Counted from the first letter of the stretch, positions 7,621-15,949 are shown. The stretch: DNA of 32,701 bases from Puniceicoccales bacterium (GCA_031279255.1 JAITIW010000039.1:1-32701); one strand, 5' to 3'. Notes: generated from the letters alone by a model not told the origin. A program made the numbers and translations.

Positions 7621-8496
7621 GTGGAAAATGATTTACCGGTAGGATTGAAGAAGGAGTATCCCTTTGAGGCCCACATCCTGAAAACAGCCGAGGGACATCG
7701 GTTGCATTATGTGGATGAGGGCAATGGCGAGTGTGTCTTTATGTTTCACGGCAACCCGACGTGGTCATTTTATTACCGCCGTCTCATAGGGCACTTGCGT
7801 GAAAATTTTCGCTGCATTGCACTCGATCATATCGGCTGCGGATTGTCCGATAAGCCTCAGCGATATTCCTATTGTCTGGACAATCACATCGCCAATGCCT
7901 CGGCTCTCATCGAGAAGATACAGCCCAGTACGTTTCATGTCATCGTACATGATTGGGGTTGTCCGGTCGGCATGGCCATCGCCGAACTCTACACCGACCG
8001 AGTCCAACGCATCATCATCACGAATGGTGCGGCCTTTGCTTCTCGACATATTCCGTGGCAGATCGCATTGGCCAAGACCATTTTCCCGGGAACATTTTTG
8101 ATAAAAGGACTCAACATATTCGCGCGATCGGCGACTTATAGCTGCGTCCAGAAGCCGCTTTCAGAAGAGATACGTAAAGCCTATCTTTTCCCCTATGATT
8201 CGTGGGCCAATCGCGTGGCCATCGATGCTTTTGTGAAGGATATTCCCATGAGGGCCTCTCACAAGACCTGGAAGACACTCCAGGCCATCGAGCGACAATT
8301 GCCAACGTTGGAAGAAAAGCCTATTCTCCTCGCTTGGGGGATGAAAGATTTCTGTTTTACGGAGACATTTTTCAAGGAATGGCAAAAAATATTTCCCCAG
8401 GCGCAGGCACTGCCATTTTCCGATGCCGGTCATTATGTGCTGGAAGATGCCGGTCCGGCACTTGTGGAAAATATTCAGAATTTTCTGATGGCCTAG
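7621..8496 (+). CDS. OleB-like alpha/beta hydrolase (haloalkane dehalogenase family)
   Basis: A 291-residue alpha/beta hydrolase. HGNPTWSFYYR (43-53) carries the oxyanion region, HDWG has the nucleophile Asp111 followed by Trp112, Asp243 is in WGMKDFCF and His271 in DAGHYVLED. An Asp nucleophile is typical of haloalkane dehalogenases and of OleB. The segments HIGCGLSDKP, PYDSWANR and KDIPM are the pattern I associate with OleB, which converts a beta-lactone to a cis-olefin plus CO2 in long-chain hydrocarbon synthesis. OleA, OleC and OleD are absent from the window, so the substrate is uncertain. GTG at 7621 is the only reasonable start because a TGA lies 27 nt upstream in frame. The TAG stop is formed by the TA target site and first base of the miniature element at 8496, so the last residue or two may have been altered by the insertion. 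Confidence 0.85.
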   Translation: MENDLPVGLKKEYPFEAHILKTAEGHRLHYVDEGNGECVFMFHGNPTWSFYYRRLIGHLRENFRCIALDHIGCGLSDKPQRYSYCLDNHIANASALIEKIQPSTFHVIVHDWGCPVGMAIAELYTDRVQRIIITNGAAFASRHIPWQIALAKTIFPGTFLIKGLNIFARSATYSCVQKPLSEEIRKAYLFPYDSWANRVAIDAFVKDIPMRASHKTWKTLQAIERQLPTLEEKPILLAWGMKDFCFTETFFKEWQKIFPQAQALPFSDAGHYVLEDAGPALVENIQNFLMA

Positions 8497-8631
8497 AGGG
8501 TGTCGTCAAATAAAAGGTTAACAGAGGAAAAAGAGAAGAAAATGGAGGAAATGACACATAGGGGATACGAGATATCCGATGAATTGTGGAACAAGACGAA
8601 AAAATTGCCGCCTGATTCTGACCGCACCCTC
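8496..8631 (+). mobile_element. Miniature IS5-like element (MITE or internally deleted IS)
   Basis: Imperfect terminal inverted repeats GAGGGTGTCGTCA (8496-8508) and TGACCGCACCCTC (8619-8631) are flanked by TA on both sides, as is typical of the IS427-type branch of the IS5 family. The interior (ATG at 8541) reads in frame as a fragment, GYEISDELWNKTKKLPP, which resembles the start of IS5-type transposases, and then runs through the right terminal repeat to TAG. The catalytic core is missing, so movement would need a transposase supplied from elsewhere. It begins within the stop codon of the OleB-like gene. Confidence 0.7.
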
Positions 8632-8737
8632 TAGACATGATGCCTAGCGGTAGCCATGAGAGACGGGGCAGTAACTCCGAAAGTAAGACCTCTATATCTT
8701 TTATTTCTCTATATTTTATATTTCCGAAGCAGCCTTT

Positions 8738-8765
8738 GTTTGATTTTTGTCTTAAACTATAGAGA
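8738..8765 (+). promoter_or_regulatory. Possible dprA promoter
   Basis: TTGTTT (8738-8743), a 16-nt spacer and TATAGA (8760-8765) resemble a sigma-70 promoter about 85 nt before the dprA start. The sequence around it is AT-rich, so chance matches are likely. The remainder of 8632-8850 holds no gene that I can support. Confidence 0.25.
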
Positions 8766-8850
8766 ACGAAAGAGCCTGAAGAGGCAAATTCCGACGAGGT
8801 GCTATTTTTGTCTAGACAAGAAAGAAAAAGTATGACAGACCATTCGCTTC

Positions 8851-9999
8851 ATGGAACAGCTCTCAAAAGTTCAAGCCTGTCTATTGCTCAATGCACTTCC
8901 AAAAATCGGTCCCGTGACCTATCGCAAGCTCTGTTCCCATTTCCATAATGACCCTAGGCTCATCTTTGAAGCCAGTCAAGAGGTATTGCAGAATGTTTCG
9001 GAATTGTCAGCGGCGACGCGGGAAATTATTCTCCATTATGACCGTTACTTTTCCCTCGAGGAAGAATGGAAGAAGATGCAACAGCAGGGGATTCTCTTCT
9101 TCACGAGCGATGATGATCTTTATCCTCCTTTGCTTCGCGAAATTTACGATCCTCCGATAGGGCTTTACAGCCGAGGTCATTGGGTGGCCACGGATGCGTG
9201 CATTGCCATTATCGGAAGTCGACAAGCGACGCCTTACGGGCTGAAAGTAGCTCATCAACTGGCCTATGAGTTGGCGCAAAAAGGTTATACCATTGTGAGT
9301 GGCATGGCTCAGGGAATCGATGCTGCGGCCCATGAGGGAGCGCTGGATGCCAAGGGGAGTACTATTGCGGTGCTTGGGACGGGCGTCGATGTCATCTATC
9401 CGCGTCAGCATTCTAAACTTTACCAAAGAATCATTCAGGCACCGGCTAGTGCTGTGCTGTCCGAATTTTCACTGGGTTGTTCGGCAGAAAAGCATCATTT
9501 CCCGATGAGAAATCGCATCATTTCCGGATTGTGCCAGGCGATCATCATCGTCGAGACCACTTGTCATGGCGGGAGTATGATCACCGCTCGTATGGCGGCT
9601 GAACAGGGCAGACAGGTATTTGCCATCCCAGGACGCATCGACCATCCCACGAGTCAGGGATGTTTGGAGCTTATACGTGATGGAGCGACACTACTTTGTA
9701 AGGTGGAAGATATTTTTGAAGAACTGCCTTTTCTCAGAGGAAAACATTTTTTGTCCGATGCGATGGCGTCGCCGAATGCTTTTCCCAAAACAACTCGAGC
9801 ACCCGTGACGGAACTTTTAAAGACAGAGCTCGAAAAAACTCTCTACGATCTCATTTTTCAGCATGAAAAATTGACGATCGAGGATATCTTTCAGAAACTC
9901 GAGCATCATCCACAGCCCATCATATCGAGTCTTCAGATGTTGGAGTTGCAGCAGATTATCTCCAAGTCTCCTTCTGGGCATTACGAGTGTTTGGCGTAG
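8851..9999 (+). CDS. dprA: DNA-processing protein DprA
   Basis: DprA binds incoming single-stranded DNA during natural transformation, protects it and loads RecA; it is also widely kept in bacteria not known to be transformable. The 382-residue product has the expected three parts: an N-terminal helical/helix-hairpin-helix region (about 1-65, LLNALPKIGPVTYRKL), a Rossmann-like core (about 80-290) and a C-terminal winged-helix-like domain (about 315-380). Core motifs are IGSRQATPYG (121-130), VSGMAQGIDAAAH (149-161), VLGTGVDVIYPRQH (174-187), FPMRNRIISGL (217-227) and GGSMITARMAA (240-250). The start at 8851 gives the family's N terminus directly; the ATG at 8832 is out of frame. No clear ribosome binding site is seen. 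A cloverleaf element follows 88 nt after the stop. Confidence 0.95.
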   Translation: MEQLSKVQACLLLNALPKIGPVTYRKLCSHFHNDPRLIFEASQEVLQNVSELSAATREIILHYDRYFSLEEEWKKMQQQGILFFTSDDDLYPPLLREIYDPPIGLYSRGHWVATDACIAIIGSRQATPYGLKVAHQLAYELAQKGYTIVSGMAQGIDAAAHEGALDAKGSTIAVLGTGVDVIYPRQHSKLYQRIIQAPASAVLSEFSLGCSAEKHHFPMRNRIISGLCQAIIIVETTCHGGSMITARMAAEQGRQVFAIPGRIDHPTSQGCLELIRDGATLLCKVEDIFEELPFLRGKHFLSDAMASPNAFPKTTRAPVTELLKTELEKTLYDLIFQHEKLTIEDIFQKLEHHPQPIISSLQMLELQQIISKSPSGHYECLA

Positions 10000-10087
10000 G
10001 GGTGCAGCGTAATTTTTTTCGTTTTAGAGAAATCTCGGAACGGTACTGAAGATTGGAATATGCTCCTTCTCGCGTCTGTGGTTTATG

Positions 10088-10185
10088 TTACCGCCTTTGC
10101 GCTTTCAGGAAATGAAGGGGCCCTTCATTTCCTGAAAGCGCCGCTCGTGTAGCGAGCAAGAGTCCAAAGGACTCAAAGGCGGTAA
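10088..10185 (-). repeat. Cloverleaf palindromic element, copy 3 (inverted orientation)
   Basis: The closing stem TTACCGCCTTTG (10088-10099) pairs perfectly with CAAAGGCGGTAA (10174-10185). The long arm (10100-10140) is a 20-bp perfect hairpin around one base. It is followed by GCTCGT-GTA-GCGAGC (10143-10157) and GAGTCC-AAA-GGACTC (10160-10174). The arm order is the reverse of copies 1, 2 and 4. It lies between dprA and the RNA methyltransferase gene, ending 12 nt before the latter's longest possible start. Confidence 0.92.
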
Positions 10186-10197
10186 AGTAATGGCTCG

Positions 10198-11064
10198 ATG
10201 ATCGACATCACTCGAAAAATTCACCTGCTGCTTCCTATGGACGACATCCTTTCCAGCCGAAAGAATCCGCGGATTCAGTTCCTCGACAAACTAAAAAAAC
10301 GCTCGGCCCGCGATGAGCACAAGCTTTACCTCGTGGAAGGCCTGCGGGAACTCATGCGAGCTTATCAGGCACATTGTCTCCGCGAAATCTATTGCTGTCC
10401 GGCTTATTTCTCCTCACCGGAATATCATGCTTTTCGAAAACATCTGCTGTCGGAAGCCCTCATCCCCGTTTATGAAGTTTCGGCCTATGCCTTTGAAAAA
10501 ATCTCCCTACGCGAGGGAATGGATGGCCTCATGGGTATCGGTTTACCTTTACCAAGCAGAGATTGGCAGTTACTGGATCACCTTGCGGCTCCATTGCTGC
10601 TGGTCGTCGACCATATCGAAAAACCCGGTAATTTGGGGGCGATGATGCGCAGTGCCGATGCGGTCGGAGCCGATGCGATGATCGTCCTGGATCCTTCTAC
10701 CGATCTCTATAATCCCCACTGCATCCGAGCTTCTCAGGGAGCCATTTTTTCTATCCCTGTGATCCTGACTCACTTCCAAGAATGGGAACATTATAGCCAG
10801 ACAAAAGAATGGCAATGGATTGTCATGACACCTCATGCTAAGGTCGATTTTTGGTCCATCGATATGACGCGAGCGACGGCCATTATCCTCGGATCGGAAA
10901 AGGACGGCCTTGCGGATCATTGGTTTCAGCATTCATTGTCGAAAAGTGCCAAAATTCCTCAGCGTGGCCTGTCAGATTCACTGAATGTTTCCGTTGCGGC
11001 CGCTGTGGCGCTCTATGAAGCGGTACGGCAGCGTACGTATTCGGCTACAGACGTCGCATTGTAG
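10198..11064 (+). CDS. SpoU/TrmH-family RNA 2'-O-methyltransferase
   Basis: SPOUT-class methyltransferase predicted to transfer a methyl group from S-adenosylmethionine to a ribose 2'-OH in tRNA or rRNA. Motif 1 is EKPGNLGAMMRSADAVGAD (141-159, with the Asn and Arg used in catalysis), motif 2 is ILGSEKDGL (230-238) and motif 3 is IPQRGLSDSLNVSVAAAVAL (253-272). Residues about 15-115 form the usual N-terminal substrate-binding domain (SSRKNPRIQFLDKLKKRSARD). The listed start is the longest (288 residues). An alternative ATG at 10237 gives MDDILSSRKNPRI, closer to the usual N terminus of the family, and is equally possible because neither start has a clear ribosome binding site. The specific RNA target cannot be read from the sequence. 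Confidence 0.9.
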   Translation: MIDITRKIHLLLPMDDILSSRKNPRIQFLDKLKKRSARDEHKLYLVEGLRELMRAYQAHCLREIYCCPAYFSSPEYHAFRKHLLSEALIPVYEVSAYAFEKISLREGMDGLMGIGLPLPSRDWQLLDHLAAPLLLVVDHIEKPGNLGAMMRSADAVGADAMIVLDPSTDLYNPHCIRASQGAIFSIPVILTHFQEWEHYSQTKEWQWIVMTPHAKVDFWSIDMTRATAIILGSEKDGLADHWFQHSLSKSAKIPQRGLSDSLNVSVAAAVALYEAVRQRTYSATDVAL

Positions 11065-11084
11065 GTTCTGATCATGTTCTGCTG

Positions 11085-11116
11085 ATGCTGTTCCTAAGAT
11101 TTCTAGGACACAGCAT
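11085..11116 (+). terminator. Hairpin downstream of the RNA methyltransferase gene
   Basis: ATGCTGTTCCTA (11085-11096) pairs with TAGGACACAGCAT (11104-11116) with a single bulged C, giving a 12-bp stem and a 7-nt loop. It sits 21 nt after the stop of the methyltransferase gene. The following bases (TTGACTTT) are only moderately T-rich, so termination is plausible but not certain. Confidence 0.4.
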
Positions 11117-11165
11117 TTGACTTTCGCGTTTACTTCTCTTATTTCTGCTGGGAATTAGCAAAGCT

Positions 11166-11822
11166 ATGATCCATCGTAACGCCAATGATCCTTCGAAAGT
11201 CATCGATGTCGCCTTCAGGAAAGAGATCTCCTTTGAAGAGAGGTGTTGGTTCTTTTTAAAGGAACATTCGCAGTATCTGACTTACGCTCTCGGTTTTCTT
11301 TTGACAGCTGGAGTTATCGTGGCCGTGACGCTGTGGGTAAAGGACTTCCATGGCCGACATATTCAAAAACGTTTTGCTGCACTTCAAGATCAGAAAGCCA
11401 AGGCTTCATTTGCCGAACAGCATGTGTCGCATCCCTTAGCGGGCATTTGTTTTTTGGAATCGGCTGATGCGGCCTATCAGGCTAAGGATTATTCCTTGGC
11501 TGCCAGATACTATGAACAGGCTCAGACGGGCTTAAGGCATACGGTTTTTGGTGGCCGTGCGGCACTCGGGAAAGCCATGAGTCTCCTATCCAGTGGCGAC
11601 AAGGAGGAGGGACGTATCGCACTTCTCTCGACGGCGACCGATATGCATTATCCACAATCGATACGGGCCGAGGCATTTTATTTATCCGCTATTCTTAACC
11701 TAGATCGCGGAAAGCCTCATAAAGCCAAGCAATTGCTTCAGTATCTCGTCAACGGCGATTACGGAGAGATGTGGAAGGGACAGGCGGAGGAATTAGCCAA
11801 AAATTATCATCTGGAATTCTAG
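11166..11822 (+). CDS. Membrane-anchored TPR-like protein
   Basis: A 218-residue protein with a cytoplasmic N-terminal tail (about 1-38), one transmembrane helix (about 39-58, LTYALGFLLTAGVIVAVTLW) and a C-terminal helical region of TPR-like repeats (about 85-215, with DAAYQAKDYSLAARYYEQA and a repeat near AEAFYLSAILNLDRGKPHKA). This architecture resembles YfgM-like proteins, single-pass TPR proteins associated with the SecYEG translocon and periplasmic chaperones in enterobacteria. That link is an inference from layout, not from diagnostic residues. The gene is followed 36 nt later by an M24 peptidase and then signal peptidase I, so a role near protein export would fit. The start is the first ATG in the frame. 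Confidence 0.75.
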   Translation: MIHRNANDPSKVIDVAFRKEISFEERCWFFLKEHSQYLTYALGFLLTAGVIVAVTLWVKDFHGRHIQKRFAALQDQKAKASFAEQHVSHPLAGICFLESADAAYQAKDYSLAARYYEQAQTGLRHTVFGGRAALGKAMSLLSSGDKEEGRIALLSTATDMHYPQSIRAEAFYLSAILNLDRGKPHKAKQLLQYLVNGDYGEMWKGQAEELAKNYHLEF

Positions 11823-11858
11823 CTTGTAAGTTATCTATGCTTTGAGAAACTGTCATCT

Positions 11859-12983
11859 ATGGAACGTAGCGCCAAAGTGATCTTTTCCGATACCCATCGT
11901 GATGCGAACATGCTCTATTGGGCCGGAATTCCCGTCACAGATCCTTTTTTGGCGATAGAATGCGAAGATCGTCGAACGGCTGTCATTCATACGCTCGAAC
12001 GCGATCGGCTCAAGCAGCACTCTCGATTTCACGAGGTATTCCTATGGGAGGATTGTCTTTCTCCACAGGAACTCGCTTGGCCTATTTTTGAAAAAGTTGT
12101 CCAGATCCTATCGCTGTTTCAGGAAAAAAATCAGATCTCGCGATGGCATATCCCGTCCTATTTCCCAAGTGCTATTTTAGTCCTTTTGCAGAAATATAAT
12201 CTGTCCTTTGAAGTCCTTCCGAATCCCTTTCTGCCGGAAAGAGTGCTGAAGAAAGAGCCTGAAATAGAAGAACTTCGCCGTGCGGCTCACATCACATCAG
12301 AGGCGATGGACTCGGCGCGTCAGATCATAGCCCAAAGCCAAATAGCGCCTGATCATACACTTTTGTTTCATGGGAATCCGCTCACGGCTGAATTTTTAAA
12401 GAATCACATCGAACTTTTCTGTTTCCAACAGGGAGCTCTGGCAGAAAATACCATCGTGGCTTGTGGGCCACAGAGTGCTTCACCTCACGAGGAGGGACAC
12501 GGTATTCTCTACGCGCATTATCCCATCGTCATCGACATTTTCCCTCGATTGAAATCCAGCGGCTATTTTGGAGATATGACGCGTACCTATATCAAAGGTA
12601 ATCCTTCGTCTCAGCAGCAAAAGCTTTATGACTGCGTTCTAGAGGCACATCACCAGAGTATTCTACGTCTGCGTGATGGTGCCTCTGCCGGCGATATCCA
12701 CGATCATAATGTCACATTTTTTGAAGAACAGGGTTTTTTGACCCAGTCTTCGCCGGAAGGTTGTACGGGATTTATCCATGGTACGGGACATGGAGTAGGC
12801 TTAGATATTCACGAAGAGCCGAGACTTGCGCATAAGTCCGGTCAGCTCTCTCGAGGGATGGTGGTAACCGTTGAGCCGGGCCTCTATTATCCTGATGGCG
12901 GTGTGCGCATCGAAGATACTCTGCTGGTGCGCGACGAAGATGCTGAACCCTTAACTCATGGGAGTTATAACTGGATACTCTGA
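11859..12983 (+). CDS. M24-family Xaa-Pro-type aminopeptidase
   Basis: A 374-residue metallopeptidase of the pita-bread fold, related to Xaa-Pro aminopeptidase/prolidase. It probably removes N-terminal residues preceding proline, or cleaves Xaa-Pro dipeptides, in the cytoplasm. All five dinuclear metal ligands are visible: Asp226 (VIDIFPR), Asp239 (GDMTRTY), His311 (HGTGHGVG), Glu339 (TVEPGLYY) and Glu352 (RIEDT). The N-terminal creatinase-like domain (about 1-130) is present but poorly conserved. The stop and the next gene's start share a base (TGATG at 12981-12985), implying coupled expression with signal peptidase I. The exact substrate class is not determined by the sequence. Confidence 0.88.
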   Translation: MERSAKVIFSDTHRDANMLYWAGIPVTDPFLAIECEDRRTAVIHTLERDRLKQHSRFHEVFLWEDCLSPQELAWPIFEKVVQILSLFQEKNQISRWHIPSYFPSAILVLLQKYNLSFEVLPNPFLPERVLKKEPEIEELRRAAHITSEAMDSARQIIAQSQIAPDHTLLFHGNPLTAEFLKNHIELFCFQQGALAENTIVACGPQSASPHEEGHGILYAHYPIVIDIFPRLKSSGYFGDMTRTYIKGNPSSQQQKLYDCVLEAHHQSILRLRDGASAGDIHDHNVTFFEEQGFLTQSSPEGCTGFIHGTGHGVGLDIHEEPRLAHKSGQLSRGMVVTVEPGLYYPDGGVRIEDTLLVRDEDAEPLTHGSYNWIL

Positions 12984-14278
12984 TGCCTATGTCTCATCCT
13001 GGTTCTAAGAAGGCAGTCACGACTCTTTTGCGTGAACATAAAAAAGAGATCAAGACGCTTTTGGTCACGATCCAGAAGGTCATCCTCTACCGCAAGGATT
13101 GTATTCCGGCAGAGGGAATGCTTTTTTATCAAAAAGCACAGATTACACTTCGAGCACTTTTGGAAGAGAATAAGCCATTAGAAGGAAAAGATTTAAACTA
13201 TTTCCATGAAGTTCGAGGAGAGCTCAAAAAATATGGCGGAGATATTTATCCTCAGGGATTTTGGACCGAGAATGCCGAAGTTTTTCTGGTAGCGGCCATC
13301 GTGGCTCTCAGCATTCGGACATTCTTCTTCCAACCCTTCCAAATCCCGACGAATTCCATGTATCCCACCTATGCCGGTATGACGTTCGAGGTTTTTTCCA
13401 AAAAAAATCCAGATCTGGCAAAATGGCGTGCTTTTTCCCGTTTTTTTCGATTAGGGACAACTTCCTATCGCATCAAATGTCCCCGTAGGGGAGAAATCTT
13501 TCTTCCCCTTGCGATGTATGACAAGCATCCTACCCCATATGGAGGTTTGTTGAGTTACCGCATCGTCGATAGCCGGAAATGGTTCGGGATCCTCCCCACT
13601 AAGTTACGTTCCTATCGATTCTATGTCCATAATATTCCCATCGATGTTCGAGTTCCTCTTGAATTTTCACTCGATGACGTCGTTTTGCAAGCACTTTACC
13701 CGAAAAAAACTTCATGGTCACAGGTGTTGCAAGGCGATATATACCGTCATATTCAGTATAAGGATAGTAAGGCTTATTTTCGGACTTCCATCAAAAAGAA
13801 GCGCGACGAAGCATTGTTGGAGTTTGATATTCTCACAGGGGATATGCTCTTCGTCAACCGCATGTGTTATCATTTCATGAAACCGAAAATTGGCGATCCT
13901 TTTGTATTTCGCACGCGCAATATTCCCAAGCTTGCAGAGAATGATAAGTATTACATCAAACGTATTGTCGGCCAAGGTGGTGATGTATTGACCATTCAGG
14001 ATTTAAAACTTTCCCGCAACGGGAATGTCCTCGATGATTGCCTCGCTTTTCGCAAGAATAATGCTCAAGTTCCGCCTTATCGAGGTTATACCGCATCGGG
14101 AGCGTTTGTCGATGGAGAGGCTGTAGAGGTTCCAGATGGTCATTTTTTTGCCATGGGGGATAATTCGCCCTATAGCGGTGATAGTCGTTATTGGGGGCCC
14201 GTTCCGCAGAAAGAAGTGATCGGAAGGGCTGGCTTTATCTTTTATCCCTTTACTTCTCGCTGGGGCATCGCCCGATGA
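12983..14278 (+). CDS. lepB: Signal peptidase I with large insertion
   Basis: Signal peptidase I cleaves signal peptides from exported proteins at the outer face of the inner membrane. The 431-residue product has a cytoplasmic N-terminal region (about 1-95), one membrane helix (about 98-114), the catalytic serine in FQIPTNSMYP (Ser125), the catalytic lysine in KYYIKRIVG (Lys326), and the conserved box GDNSPYSGDSRYWG (392-405). The Ser-Lys spacing is about 200 residues, against about 55 in E. coli LepB, because of an inserted domain (about 135-295) of unknown function. Long signal peptidases are known in Bacteroidetes and PVC bacteria. The start overlaps the preceding peptidase gene by one base, and the stop overlaps truA (ATGA). 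Confidence 0.93.
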   Translation: MPMSHPGSKKAVTTLLREHKKEIKTLLVTIQKVILYRKDCIPAEGMLFYQKAQITLRALLEENKPLEGKDLNYFHEVRGELKKYGGDIYPQGFWTENAEVFLVAAIVALSIRTFFFQPFQIPTNSMYPTYAGMTFEVFSKKNPDLAKWRAFSRFFRLGTTSYRIKCPRRGEIFLPLAMYDKHPTPYGGLLSYRIVDSRKWFGILPTKLRSYRFYVHNIPIDVRVPLEFSLDDVVLQALYPKKTSWSQVLQGDIYRHIQYKDSKAYFRTSIKKKRDEALLEFDILTGDMLFVNRMCYHFMKPKIGDPFVFRTRNIPKLAENDKYYIKRIVGQGGDVLTIQDLKLSRNGNVLDDCLAFRKNNAQVPPYRGYTASGAFVDGEAVEVPDGHFFAMGDNSPYSGDSRYWGPVPQKEVIGRAGFIFYPFTSRWGIAR

Positions 14279-15054
14279 TGCGTTGGTGTGCTCGTTGTGC
14301 TTACGATGGGACTTCATTCTACGGCTGGCAGAGCCAGATCGGTGGGAATACTATTCAGGATCTTATCGAGGCTCGCCTAGAGCAAATTTTTCATCATCCG
14401 GTTCGTATTCACGGGAGCGGCCGTACGGATGCCGGTGTCCATGCGAAGGATCAGGTCTTCCACTTCGATGCTTTTTGGAACTATGGAATTCCTGCATTTC
14501 TGCGGGCATTGCGTTCCGGACTCCCGTCTGGGATTCAAATCTGGGGTATTTATCCGGTGGATGATACGTTTCACGCGCGTTATTCCGTTCGATGGAAACG
14601 TTATATCTACTATGTTTACGAAGGATTCCCATCACCTTTTCAATCGCGTTATGTCTATGGTATTGGAACACGTAGACTTTCGCTGGAACTCCTGAAGGAT
14701 TTTGGCCCATCGCTTGTGGGAACCCATGATTTTACGGCCTTCGGAGCCTCACGTGAAGCTCCACAAGAGGATCCCGTGAAAACTGTACGGCGACTTGAAT
14801 TTATCCGCGAAGGAGCACGAGTTGAGATGATCATAGAGGCCACTGGCTATCTCTACAAAATGGTCCGTCGCATAGCTGGAGCCGCCATCGAAGTGGCTCT
14901 TGGACGACTGACTTCGGAAGAAGTCCTAAAGGCCTTTTTTCATCGAGAACGGACGGAGAAAATTGTCACAGCTCCCGCCAAAGGCCTTTTTTTGGACTAT
15001 GTTTCCTATGCCGAAGGCACTTACCAGGACATAAGTCGTCCAGGATGTTATTGA
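14275..15054 (+). CDS. truA: tRNA pseudouridine(38-40) synthase TruA
   Basis: TruA converts uridines 38-40 of the tRNA anticodon arm to pseudouridine. The 259-residue protein begins MMRWCARCAYDGTSFYGWQ, the normal TruA N terminus. The catalytic aspartate is Asp52 in GSGRTDAGVHA. Further family segments are TFHARYSVRWKRYIYYV, GTHDFTAFGAS and FLYKMVRRIAG-like YLYKMVRRIAGA. The ATG at 14275 overlaps the signal peptidase stop; a second ATG follows at 14278. Longer upstream frame is rejected because it lies inside lepB. The 3' end overlaps the convergent broken gene by 7 nt. Confidence 0.95.
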   Translation: MMRWCARCAYDGTSFYGWQSQIGGNTIQDLIEARLEQIFHHPVRIHGSGRTDAGVHAKDQVFHFDAFWNYGIPAFLRALRSGLPSGIQIWGIYPVDDTFHARYSVRWKRYIYYVYEGFPSPFQSRYVYGIGTRRLSLELLKDFGPSLVGTHDFTAFGASREAPQEDPVKTVRRLEFIREGARVEMIIEATGYLYKMVRRIAGAAIEVALGRLTSEEVLKAFFHRERTEKIVTAPAKGLFLDYVSYAEGTYQDISRPGCY

Positions 15055-15566
15055 ACAGAGCATCCTTTTTCTTGCGAACCGTTCATAAAAGCATTTAGTG
15101 TGAGACCTATGGCGTCTTCCGTCGATAAAAGGGGCAATGATGACGTAAAATAGAGGCTCACTACGGCTTTGTAGGTTCCATCGGCGCGGTATACGCACAT
15201 CACGGCGAAATGTTGTAATAGTACACGTGGAAGCTCTTCTATTATATCTAAAGCGACGGGTATCGGAGTAGAAATAGTATCTCCATGGCTGAGATTTAAA
15301 GGCTTCATAAGTCCCCAAGGGAGTGAACGACACCTTAGGCCTAGAGACTTACTATCTCCATCGTAATCATCCACAAAACGAACGCCTGAGCCATAACATT
15401 TCACGACACATGTATCTCCTTGGATGTCTTCTGGCATAAAAGCCTTTTCTTTTTCACCGAACTTGTGCTGATCCAAATAAGGAATTAACACGCATTGTTC
15501 AGGAAATTGTGAAACACAGTAACATCCTATTATGAGACTATAATCTGGATATGAACCAAAGCCCAA
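15048..15566 (-). pseudogene. Downstream part of a frameshifted secreted protein
   Basis: This 172-codon frame can only begin at TTG (15566). It probably continues the frame that ends at 15592. Reading the minus strand in its own frame further upstream gives IYKEILNDLGRLGFGSYPDYS, which continues sensibly from the sequence at the end of the upstream part; a one-base difference in the AAATATATAA run near 15595-15605 would join them into one protein of about 267 residues. No domain is recognised. It has several cysteines (GCYCVSQFPEQC, CVVKCYGSG), fitting an exported protein with disulphides. It may be a true pseudogene, a sequencing error, or a site of programmed slippage. It overlaps the 3' end of truA by 7 nt. 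Confidence 0.5.
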
Positions 15567-15591
15567 ACGTCCGAGATCGTTTAGAATCTCC

Positions 15592-15852
15592 TTATATATT
15601 TGAGATAGTCACTGACCAGTAATGGATTAAAGTATCTGCCGTATTTTGACCTGTCTTTATATAATCTTTCAGATTTTCCGGATCACTTAATAAACCTCGC
15701 ACTTCTCGTTGTTCAAAAAGTATATGATCTCCTGGATAAAATATATGCCTACACTTTTCTCCGGGATTTTGGTAAGAGAAAAATAAAGTAATGGCCTCAA
15801 GGTCTTCATAACATAACGGCAACAAACAACAGAATAACAGTATAAACCTCAT
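15592..15852 (-). pseudogene. Upstream part of a frameshifted secreted protein (signal peptide)
   Basis: An 86-codon frame starting MRFILLFCCLLPLC, a short cleavable-type signal peptide, followed by a Cys-containing segment (NPGEKCRHIFYPGDHILF). It ends in TAA at 15592, about 26 nt before the downstream part can start. With the 15048-15566 part it appears to be one gene broken by +1 frame shift. I do not recognise a family. It lies about 100 nt downstream (in its own direction) of cloverleaf copy 4. If intact, the product would be a periplasmic or secreted protein of about 267 residues. Confidence 0.5.
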
Positions 15853-15949
15853 TTTAGGTAGCTCCTAAAAGCTACCCTCTCATATATCTTTATTTACGTC
15901 AAGCGGAAAATCCTTCTGCTGATTTCTGAGATTCTTCCCTGCGCTCTGC

